Shown here piece by piece: positions 1 to 6,333 of a stretch of 7,545 bases of DNA; the stretch's first letter is position 1; the number at the start of each line of letters is the position of its first letter. A program made the position numbers and the translations under genes. The DNA lies in contig CAZJBH010000028.1 of NCBI GenBank assembly GCA_964544485.1, forward strand, positions 1 through 7,545. Direction: 5' to 3'. The notes beneath the pieces were generated by a model, which was given only the letters and a program-made list of their open reading frames with translations, ran no database searches and had not been told where the DNA came from. The DNA is from CAZJBH01 sp964544485 (GTDB taxonomy: Bacteria > Patescibacteriota > Minisyncoccia > Portnoybacterales > UBA2143).

Positions 1-338
1 AAAGCTACTTTCTTAATCCTTTTTTCAAAAAAATCTCTTAATAAATTTTTACTAATTTTGTCTTTTAAAAAAACTATTTTTTCATCTGTTACATCTTCAA
101 GATGGATTAATTGCTCTAAGAATAAACGCGCGTTAAATTCATCCTTATATTTTTTTTCAGCTATTTCTATAATCTCATTTAAATTAGAATACTTTTCAGA
201 AATTATATAATATAAATCAATATAATCCTTATAAGCTTGCCTTCTGCCAATAGTATAAGCTTTAGAAGCAGCTATTTCTTTAATATTTAATTCTAAAAAA
301 ATACCTTTATTTTCCTTGGGTATTGCCTCTAGATGCAT
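1..338 (-). pseudogene. AbiEii-like nucleotidyltransferase toxin, N-terminal catalytic core missing; runs off the left edge
   Basis: Reading leftward from an ATG at 338-336, an open frame of 112 codons runs to the window edge without a stop. Residues 21-45 (EIAASKAYTIGRR, then KDYIDLYYI) match the helical part that follows the nucleotidyltransferase fold in AbiEii/AbiGii-type toxins. The stretch FNARLFLEQLIHLEDV at 68-83 and the basic tail are also typical of the family's C-terminal half. Only about 15-20 residues precede this part. The usual ~130-150 residues with the GG and DxD-type catalytic motifs (metal and NTP binding) are absent. The frame upstream of the ATG meets a TAA (complement of 391-393) without any family-like sequence. 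The start MHLEAI and the 32-base overlap with the upstream partner look like a normal toxin start, so an internal deletion is more likely than a wrong start. The product probably cannot transfer nucleotides. The C-terminus probably ends just outside the window. Family assignment is fairly sure; the deletion is inferred. Confidence 0.62.
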
Positions 339-606
339 AATTGAATTTATTAATAGAAAAAATAAGGGAAACCAAAGGCGCAACCCTGGCTCTTATTTCT
401 GTAAAATAAACTTTTTTTAATATCTCTCTCACCTTTTTTTTGCCGTATTTTTTAACAATCCATCGCCAATGCTTCAAATCTCCATAATTAATTGAATTAA
501 TAACAATAACTTTTTTATCTTTTTCAATATCTATAGAATTAAAATCATAAGACCATAAAATCGGCTTAAAAAACAAAGGTAACTTTTTATTTTTATCTTC
601 TTTCAT
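307..606 (-). CDS. AbiEii-associated antitoxin-like small protein (DUF6922-like)
   Basis: This 99-aa soluble, Lys-rich protein has no signal or membrane segment. Residues 9-26 (LPLFFKPILWSYDF and following) and 39-55 (INYGDLKHWRWIVKKYG) form the pattern of short proteins commonly encoded directly upstream of AbiEii-like nucleotidyltransferase toxins, here recalled as DUF6922-like. A second helical part (KVREILKKVYFTEIRAR) follows. I infer the antitoxin or DNA-binding regulator of the pair from gene order. The downstream toxin frame overlaps its last 32 bases, which suggests translational coupling. The ATG at 606 lies only 7 bases after a TATAAT box, so the mRNA is probably leaderless, and there is no Shine-Dalgarno. 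The gene looks full length although its partner is degenerate. An alternative is a standalone regulator that has outlived its toxin. Confidence 0.6.
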   Translation of the reverse strand: MKEDKNKKLPLFFKPILWSYDFNSIDIEKDKKVIVINSINYGDLKHWRWIVKKYGKKKVREILKKVYFTEIRARVAPLVSLIFSINKFNYASRGNTQGK

Positions 607-613
607 TATTAAT

Positions 614-642
614 ATTATACCACAAAATATATAAAATTTAAA
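614..642 (-). promoter_or_regulatory. Extended -10 promoter of the antitoxin-like gene, leaderless start
   Basis: On the minus strand TGGTATAAT lies at 622-614: a perfect -10 hexamer (619-614) with a TGn extension. At a 17-base spacing the -35 position (642-637) reads TTTAAA, a weak match. The predicted transcript start, about 7 bases downstream, falls at or one base before the ATG at 606. The promoter sits in the 47-base gap behind the ATPase gene, where I see no hairpin terminator, so read-through from the operon could also reach this module. Confidence 0.6.
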
Positions 643-653
643 GGGTATCTTTC

Positions 654-3125
654 CTATTTCTGAGGCTCGGCTGGCACGCCTGACATTTGCCAGCGCTTAT
701 TAATATCTGCTTCTACCATTTCCCGATTGCGTCCATAAGTTAATCCGGAAAATTCTTTAATCAATTTACTCATTTCAGGATCACCTTTTTCCGGAGGATA
801 AGCCGCCATATTAAACGGAGCTGAAGTCTTGTTATTCAGCATTAATTTAACATGAGCGTTAAAATTATCAATATCAATTAAATCATTAGGCTTGAAAACA
901 GGTTCAAATTGTTTGCTTAAAAATTCTGCGTTTTCAGCGCTAACCCGAAAAGCAACCATAGAACCAACATTCCCAAAAACAGCTGATTTAATATCTTCTG
1001 GCAATTGTTCAATATATTGATGCCCAATAATTAAAGATAAGCGGTACTTGCGCGCTTCAGAAAGAATCGTAGCAATGCTATCAGTGGCAAAATTCTGAAA
1101 CTCATCCATGTATAAATAAAAGTCATTTCTTTGCTCTTCCAACATCTCTACCCTTGAGAAAGCAGCCATTAATAACTTGCCGGTTACAAGCATGCCTAAT
1201 AAATGGCTGTTCAAATCGCCTAATTTACCCTTGCTTAAATTAACCAGCAAAACTTTTTTGTTATTAATAATATCTTGAAAATTAATTGTGCTTTCTTTTT
1301 GAGCAATAATCGGCCGCATAAAATCATTTGTAATAAAAACGCTGAACTTTGAAGTAATATACGGAACCATATTTTGCAAAGACGCTTCTCCGCCGGCTTT
1401 TTCAGCTTCTTCCTGCCAGAAATTTTTAACAATCCTATTTTGGCATTTATCTAATAGACGCTTTCTAAAATCAGCATCTGCTAAAACTCGCGGAACCTCC
1501 AACAGAGTTGCTTTTTCTTCCGGATCATCCATTAACAAAAGCAAAGCATTTCTCATATATTGTTCAAACATTGGCCCGCCAGTTGCTTTTAAATCATACA
1601 GCCGGTCAAAAATCTGTAACATTTCATTAACCGCAAAAGTTTTTTGTTCCGGTTTAGCTGGATCATATTCAAGCATGTTCAAGCCAATCGGCCTGGATAA
1701 ATTGCCTGGCTCGATTAAAACAACATCTTCAGCCCGTTCTTTAGGAACTAAACTCAAAGCGTCTTCAATCAAATCTCCATGCGGATCTAACACTCCGACT
1801 CCATTTCCTTGCTGGATATCTTGAACAATCATATTCTTCAAAAAAGTTGATTTACCGGTTCCGGTTTGCCCGATAATATACATATGCCGACGCCGGTCAT
1901 TCGCCCCTATTTTTATCCGAGTTTCTTCTCCGCGATAAATGTTTTTGCCTAATAAAATTCCTTGCTCTGGAATATCTGCCGGAGCAGCTGCTTGGCCTGA
2001 TTTAATCGTTTTAACATTCGGAGTTTTGAGCTCGCTGCCGGGAAAATGAAAAAGACTGGTTAATTCCTCAGTATTTAAAAGCATTTTCTGTTTTAAATCA
2101 AAAAGCCGAAAAGAATAATTGTAAATCATTCTCTTAAAAGCAGCTTTGGCCTTTACTTGCTTTGCTTCCAAAGAATTTAATTCAGCAGAACTGAATTGAT
2201 TAAATGAGGCTTCCAAATGACCAAGCAATTCCTCTGCTCTTGCCGCGTTTTCAGCAGAAACAAAAATCCTTAAATTAACATCAAAACCGGATTTATTAGC
2301 TTTATCTTCAATCGCCTTAATTGTTTCCTGATCTCCCTGGGTAACACTTTGCTTAGCTTCTTCTTCAGCTTGTTGCTGTTGTTCTTTGTTTTTTTGGCCT
2401 TGCTTTCTAAATTCTTTAATAAATTTCCAAAAAGGGTTTCCTGCTTTTGCAGACAAAGCTTGTTTAAAGCTTTTACCTTGCTGCATTTCTTTGGCAATCC
2501 CTTTGCCTAATTGATGCCAAGATTTATTAGTTGTTGGCCGAAACAAAATCTGAATGCTTGCTCCTTCTCCTTTTTCTTTCATTTTGCTAAACAAATTAAT
2601 TACCTCTTTTAAAGGATCGGTTTCTAATTGTTGATAAGTTTTAATCGGCAAAACAGAATGCTTAGCTTGTTTTAAATATGAACAAACAGTTTCTCCGGTT
2701 GGGCCAAAAATATTATAATCTTCTGTTTTTTCAACAGCTGCGTCAGGATAAAAACTATGAATCTGCTTTTCTACCAAAGAACTATAATTCTTTGGAGCGG
2801 CTAAATAAAAAACAATCTGTTTGCTCTCATTCGGATTAGCTATCTCAAAAACTAAATGGGGTGGAGATTTTAAAAATCCTTTTTCTCCCTTAATACTCGT
2901 AAATCCGTTATAGAGCTGCTCCATTACTCCAATTAGCTCTTTTTCATCCTTTTGCTCCTCCTGATTGCTTTGTTTAGGCAAAGAAACTGAAAATAATTCC
3001 ATATTCAAAGAGCGAGTTAATAACTCTTTGCGTTTTTTTACAGTTAAAAACATTAGCCAAATCACACTCAAAATAGCCAACCCAAGGAGGATAATAAGAA
3101 GAATAAATATTTGATTAATATTCAT
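654..3125 (-). CDS. Membrane-anchored TraD/VirD4/HerA-like type IV secretion ATPase
   Basis: This 823-aa protein is the last gene of the four-gene operon. One N-terminal membrane segment lies at about residues 5-28, followed by a basic stretch (KKRKE), so the bulk should be cytoplasmic. Residues ~60-200 resemble the N-terminal DUF8128-like region of CPR and archaeal secretion ATPases (LVFEIANPNESKQIVFYLAA, then FYPDAAVE). A Gln-rich low-complexity loop is at ~241-262. A second alpha/beta part runs to the TEELTSLFHFP motif at ~352-362, just before the motor domain. Walker A is GQTGTGKST at 419-427, with LDPHGD at 446-451. Walker B is LYMDEFQNF at 671-679, and a GHQYIEQLP motif at 701-709 is typical of TraD/TraG and HerA motors. 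Expected role is an ATP-driven hexameric motor moving DNA or protein through an envelope complex. The start overlaps the stop of the preceding gene by one base (TAATG). A VirB4-type role cannot be fully excluded. Confidence 0.85.
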   Translation of the reverse strand: MNINQIFILLIILLGLAILSVIWLMFLTVKKRKELLTRSLNMELFSVSLPKQSNQEEQKDEKELIGVMEQLYNGFTSIKGEKGFLKSPPHLVFEIANPNESKQIVFYLAAPKNYSSLVEKQIHSFYPDAAVEKTEDYNIFGPTGETVCSYLKQAKHSVLPIKTYQQLETDPLKEVINLFSKMKEKGEGASIQILFRPTTNKSWHQLGKGIAKEMQQGKSFKQALSAKAGNPFWKFIKEFRKQGQKNKEQQQQAEEEAKQSVTQGDQETIKAIEDKANKSGFDVNLRIFVSAENAARAEELLGHLEASFNQFSSAELNSLEAKQVKAKAAFKRMIYNYSFRLFDLKQKMLLNTEELTSLFHFPGSELKTPNVKTIKSGQAAAPADIPEQGILLGKNIYRGEETRIKIGANDRRRHMYIIGQTGTGKSTFLKNMIVQDIQQGNGVGVLDPHGDLIEDALSLVPKERAEDVVLIEPGNLSRPIGLNMLEYDPAKPEQKTFAVNEMLQIFDRLYDLKATGGPMFEQYMRNALLLLMDDPEEKATLLEVPRVLADADFRKRLLDKCQNRIVKNFWQEEAEKAGGEASLQNMVPYITSKFSVFITNDFMRPIIAQKESTINFQDIINNKKVLLVNLSKGKLGDLNSHLLGMLVTGKLLMAAFSRVEMLEEQRNDFYLYMDEFQNFATDSIATILSEARKYRLSLIIGHQYIEQLPEDIKSAVFGNVGSMVAFRVSAENAEFLSKQFEPVFKPNDLIDIDNFNAHVKLMLNNKTSAPFNMAAYPPEKGDPEMSKLIKEFSGLTYGRNREMVEADINKRWQMSGVPAEPQK

Positions 3126-3607
3126 TAAAGCTGTTCTTTTAATTTTTCTTTGAAATCATCAACTAAGCTGTCGTGGAATTCATCTAAAAGATAAGGACTG
3201 TTTATTTCTTTAGCAACATCAACTGCAAAATCAATCCCTTGCTGAAAAGCTAATTCGCATAAAGCCTTAGCTTGATCTTGCTGGTTAAGCTGAGTTATTC
3301 TATGCGCTTCTGATTTAATATTCCCGGATTTTTTTTGATCATCTGAATTATTTATTTTTTGAGTTTTTGTTTCTTCAGCTTGTTGAAGTTTTTGATCCGG
3401 TACTTTTTCTTTAGGCGCCTCTTTAATTACTTCAGCTGATTCTTCTTTAACTTTTTCTTCCTTGATGTCTTTAGAGTTGGGATCTTGATCTTGCATCAAG
3501 ACTTTTTCTTGTTCAGATTTTTTTTCAGGAATAGGCAAATCCTCTTCCATTGCTTTTGGATCTCCTTGAATCGGCTCGCGATATTTATCAGTAATTTCTT
3601 CTGGCAT
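3125..3607 (-). CDS. Hypothetical protein: disordered Lys/Glu-rich stalk with a small helical C-terminal domain
   Basis: This 160-aa protein has no signal peptide or membrane segment. Residues 1-~100 are dominated by K, E, P, Q and D and should be unstructured. Residues ~102-160 form a distinct amphipathic helical unit containing QAKALCELAFQQGIDFAVDV and SPYLLDEFHDSLVDDF. I recall similar short C-terminal units in uncharacterised CPR proteins, but no function is known to me. The gene ends one base into the ATPase start codon, so the two products are probably made in a fixed ratio and may interact. I infer a soluble adaptor or tether that presents the C-terminal unit to the ATPase. The upstream gene ends 8 bases away. 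No Shine-Dalgarno is visible before the ATG at 3607 (an A/T-only stretch precedes it). Confidence 0.75.
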   Translation of the reverse strand: MPEEITDKYREPIQGDPKAMEEDLPIPEKKSEQEKVLMQDQDPNSKDIKEEKVKEESAEVIKEAPKEKVPDQKLQQAEETKTQKINNSDDQKKSGNIKSEAHRITQLNQQDQAKALCELAFQQGIDFAVDVAKEINSPYLLDEFHDSLVDDFKEKLKEQL

Positions 3608-3615
3608 AATTTTTA

Positions 3616-3933
3616 TTAAGAAATATCTTTTTCTAATTCACTCATGGTAGCTTGCATTTCTTGTTTAAATTCTTTAATAATTTTTTCAATCATCGCATCA
3701 TAATTTTCAATTTTTTCTCTTAAAAATTGATTAATTTTTTCTGCGTCTGCTTGGTCTCTTAACTTATCAAATTCCTTTTTATCTTCATCCGAAAGCTGTT
3801 CTAAAACGCTAATCGTAATTCTCTTGAGAACCGACTCTGTCATTACGCTTAAAAGCTCTTCTTTTTTATCTTCCGGCAGATTTTCTAAGCCTAATTCTTC
3901 TAAAATATTTTGTTGAATCTTGTTTTTATCCAT
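3616..3933 (-). CDS. DUF5663-like small helical protein
   Basis: This 105-aa, fully charged, probably all-helical protein lacks membrane segments. The N-terminal part (ILEELGLENLPEDKKEELL at ~10-28), a VLKRI segment near residues 35-39 and a C-terminal FLREKIENYDAMIEKIIKEF run (~70-89) match the pattern of DUF5663 proteins, a family of unknown function that I associate with CPR bacteria. It is the second gene of the operon, 15 bases after the 758-aa gene and 8 bases before the 160-aa gene, so it is almost certainly co-transcribed with the ATPase. A small chaperone-like or structural partner of the secretion machinery is plausible but only inferred. No Shine-Dalgarno precedes the ATG. Confidence 0.78.
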   Translation of the reverse strand: MDKNKIQQNILEELGLENLPEDKKEELLSVMTESVLKRITISVLEQLSDEDKKEFDKLRDQADAEKINQFLREKIENYDAMIEKIIKEFKQEMQATMSELEKDIS

Positions 3934-3948
3934 AATATTTAAAATTAA

Positions 3949-6225
3949 TTATTGAGTGATTTTTTGTTGAATTGATTTTCTGATAAATTCATGAATTGAT
4001 AAATTTTTAGCTGTCTTATCAGGATTAAAACTGCGCAAATATTCTGCTAATTTTACTTGTTTGCCAAATTCGTCCGGCCCATAAACTCCATCATGAGGAA
4101 GCTCAATCTGAGTCACTGGAGTTTCCCGATACATTTCCCAGGCTCTTTCTTCTGAGGGCAGCTTTTCTAATAATTCTTTAACTTTAATATCTTTGATTGC
4201 TCCATATTCAGACTGATTAAAGCCAATTCTTTTAACTAAATTATCTTCAATTGAACTGATTTTAGTTTCTATTTCCGCTTTTTCTCCAATTTCAGCCGCT
4301 TGTTTTTCTTCTCCGGCAATATTTAACTCTTCTTCAGAAAGCTCTCCTGACTCAGCTGTTTCCTCAACTGCTTTTTGGAGAAAACTTTCTCCGTTTTTAA
4401 AAGCATCTGGATCAATGCCTGGCTGAACTATTTCTTCAGACTGATTTCTTAAAATTTCCGAAACTTTTTCTGAAGTTAATTTTTCTTCAGGATGTTCTTG
4501 AACCCATAATCCAAGTTTATTCTTAGCGCTTAAAATATTCACCTTTTCATTATCAGTTAAAACGCTTGTCTGATTAAAAATTTTATCCATTTCATTCTTA
4601 TTATCCAAAATCTCAGAAAAATCAATTTGCTGGCCTACTTTCAAATTATCTGGATTTTCTAATCCAAACTTAGCTGAATTTTCCGCAATTCTATCTTTGA
4701 TTGAATCAATAATATGAGCCTGGCTAGCTGGGTCAAGCTGATTAAATTCTTCTCCATAATGCTTAACTAATTGTTCTTGGCTCATTTTCCAAACAGAATC
4801 TCCTGATTTAGCTGTTTCTATAAAATTTTGATTAGCCTGTTCAACTGCTTCCTTTTCAAAGGTTTCTTGATCAACTTCTTTAGAAATTGGTTCTATTTTT
4901 TCTTGGGTCTCTCCTATTTTTCCCCATTTATCTCCAGCCTGCTTTGACGAATCTTCAACAAAAATTCCAGAACTCGCTTTCCCCTTTTCCATCTCAGGAA
5001 TCTTGCCTTTGTGTTTTAAATCTTCTTCAATTGGCTCTTGTTTAATTGTTGCATCCAAATCATCGCTTAAATGGTCTAACCCGATTCCCATAAGCTTGCC
5101 CATTGCCCCAGAACTAATAAACAAACCAGCTGTGGCAGCGCCTAAATAGCGGCGCCGTTTTTTCTTGCCTGATTCGCCTTCCAATTCTAACAAACGCTTA
5201 TCTAAAGACGCGTCATTTTGTTTAATTTTTTGGGTTAAAGCATCTCCATAATCTCGATGTTCAGTCACTTTTTCCACGCTTTGACGAACCGATTTTTTCT
5301 CCTGCCTGGACTTTAAAAAACGCTCTGTTCCAGCAGCCATAACTCCGCCTGATAAAACTCTTAACGGAACCCTGGCAAAACAAGCTCCGCTAACTAAAAT
5401 TCCGCCAGCTGCTCCACCAATTGCTCCGCCGGCTAAACCAGCTCCTAACAATCCGCCAGCCATTAAAAATTTATACTTCTTAGGCTGTTTTCGGTACCAT
5501 TCCAAAATCTTATTTGAAGTCTCAGCTATTTTTTTTCTTTGTTCGCCTAAAAACTTATTTTCCAAAATGAAAGAAGTTTTGGCTTCATAAATCCGATCTG
5601 CTTCATAAACAATCGTTTCTTTCACAATTTCCTCCATTTTCTTTTTTAACTCCTTATTTTTTTTAATCTCAGACCATTCTTTTTCTTGCGCTTTATCATC
5701 AATCTCTTCTACTGCTTGCTGATAAAGTTCTTCTCTCTTTTGCTTTAAAATAGAGGTATAGCCTTCTTTAGCCTGTCTATATTCTTTAGCTGCTTCTCCA
5801 TTACTTTTTAAAAAATCTTCTTCAGTTTTCTTTTTGCCAAATTTACTTTCAGCTTTTAACCATTTATCCGCGTTAATCTTGCATTTGGCAAATATTTCTC
5901 TAGCTTGATCCAAAGAAAGATCTTCCTCTTGTTCAACGCTTTGCTCTGGCTGTTCTTCCTGTTCCAAAGCTTTTTCTTGCTCAGATTGATTCTCAAGCAA
6001 TTCTTTTTCCCGCAAACGGGCTGCTTCTTGCTGACTTAAAAGCCGGCCAGAAGCTTTTTTATTCTCAATTTCTTTTTCTTCAGCTTTATTTTCTTCTAAA
6101 CCAGAAGCAGGATCCTCGCCTTCGCGCTCAAGATAAGCTTGCATGGCTTCGCCTTGTTTAATTTCTTCTTCTTGTTTTTGTTGAGAATTCTTTTCAGCTG
6201 TTTGATTTTGATTTTCTGGTTTCAT
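3949..6225 (-). CDS. Large membrane protein with glycine-zipper segment and LysM-like domain
   Basis: This 758-aa protein is the first gene of the operon. Residues 1-~105 are Glu/Gln/Lys-rich and likely disordered. Residues ~105-250 are charged helices, probably coiled coil. A hydrophobic glycine-zipper segment is at ~253-282 (GGLLGAGLAGGAIGGAAGG), with a second apolar stretch at ~286-300. A third possible membrane segment at ~360-380 follows a KKKRRR cluster. Residues ~474-540 look like a long LysM variant: GDSVWKMSQEQL at the start, a helical insertion, then FGLENPDNLKVGQQIDFSEI, which echoes the GDSxWxIA...NPDxIKxGQxI pattern of LysM modules. If correct, the C-terminal half would lie outside the membrane and bind peptidoglycan, while the N-terminal coil stays inside. 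The tail (~660-758) is unassigned. Position and co-transcription with the ATPase suggest an envelope-spanning scaffold. Topology and role are inferred. Confidence 0.75.
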   Translation of the reverse strand: MKPENQNQTAEKNSQQKQEEEIKQGEAMQAYLEREGEDPASGLEENKAEEKEIENKKASGRLLSQQEAARLREKELLENQSEQEKALEQEEQPEQSVEQEEDLSLDQAREIFAKCKINADKWLKAESKFGKKKTEEDFLKSNGEAAKEYRQAKEGYTSILKQKREELYQQAVEEIDDKAQEKEWSEIKKNKELKKKMEEIVKETIVYEADRIYEAKTSFILENKFLGEQRKKIAETSNKILEWYRKQPKKYKFLMAGGLLGAGLAGGAIGGAAGGILVSGACFARVPLRVLSGGVMAAGTERFLKSRQEKKSVRQSVEKVTEHRDYGDALTQKIKQNDASLDKRLLELEGESGKKKRRRYLGAATAGLFISSGAMGKLMGIGLDHLSDDLDATIKQEPIEEDLKHKGKIPEMEKGKASSGIFVEDSSKQAGDKWGKIGETQEKIEPISKEVDQETFEKEAVEQANQNFIETAKSGDSVWKMSQEQLVKHYGEEFNQLDPASQAHIIDSIKDRIAENSAKFGLENPDNLKVGQQIDFSEILDNKNEMDKIFNQTSVLTDNEKVNILSAKNKLGLWVQEHPEEKLTSEKVSEILRNQSEEIVQPGIDPDAFKNGESFLQKAVEETAESGELSEEELNIAGEEKQAAEIGEKAEIETKISSIEDNLVKRIGFNQSEYGAIKDIKVKELLEKLPSEERAWEMYRETPVTQIELPHDGVYGPDEFGKQVKLAEYLRSFNPDKTAKNLSIHEFIRKSIQQKITQ

Positions 6226-6249
6226 AAATATGAAAATTAACTTACTTCT

Positions 6250-6277
6250 ATTTTACCATATTTAACCAAGCCTTCAA
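6250..6277 (-). promoter_or_regulatory. Promoter of the four-gene secretion-like operon
   Basis: On the minus strand TGGTAAAAT at 6258-6250 forms an extended -10 (TAAAAT at 6255-6250). TTGAAG at 6277-6272 matches four of six -35 positions, with a 16-base spacer. The start of transcription would be near 6243, leaving a leader of about 17 bases before the ATG at 6225, with no Shine-Dalgarno in it. It is the only promoter-like site I find for genes down to 654, because the gaps inside the operon are 15, 8 and -1 bases. Confidence 0.5.
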
Positions 6278-6313
6278 CTTTGCTATCCACAGCTTAAAAA
6301 TAAATGTTTATGG

Positions 6314-6319
6314 TATAAT
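6314..6319 (+). promoter_or_regulatory. Extended -10 promoter of the glycosyltransferase gene
   Basis: TGGTATAAT occurs at 6311-6319, identical to the element before the antitoxin-like gene. No convincing -35 is present at 16-18 bases spacing (the 6291-6296 region reads AGCTTA), so the TG extension probably carries recognition. The predicted start is near 6326, giving a leader of about 7 bases before the ATG at 6334. That leader is A/T-only with no Shine-Dalgarno. Confidence 0.55.
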
Positions 6320-6333
6320 GAAAATAAAAATTT

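Noticed and set aside
607..653. Possible terminator between the ATPase gene and the antitoxin-like gene
   Set aside because: The 47 bases contain only AT-rich sequence and a promoter; I find no stem followed by a T run.
1235..1432. Open frame of 65 codons on the minus strand inside the ATPase gene
   Set aside because: Lies wholly within a well-supported gene in another frame and its Lys/Leu/Ile-rich product resembles no family; a similar 75-codon frame at 2270-2497 is rejected for the same reason.
6283..6291. CTATCCACA, one mismatch from the DnaA box TTATCCACA, between the divergent promoters
   Set aside because: A single box without a cluster, an AT-rich unwinding element or replication genes is not enough to call an origin or DnaA control.
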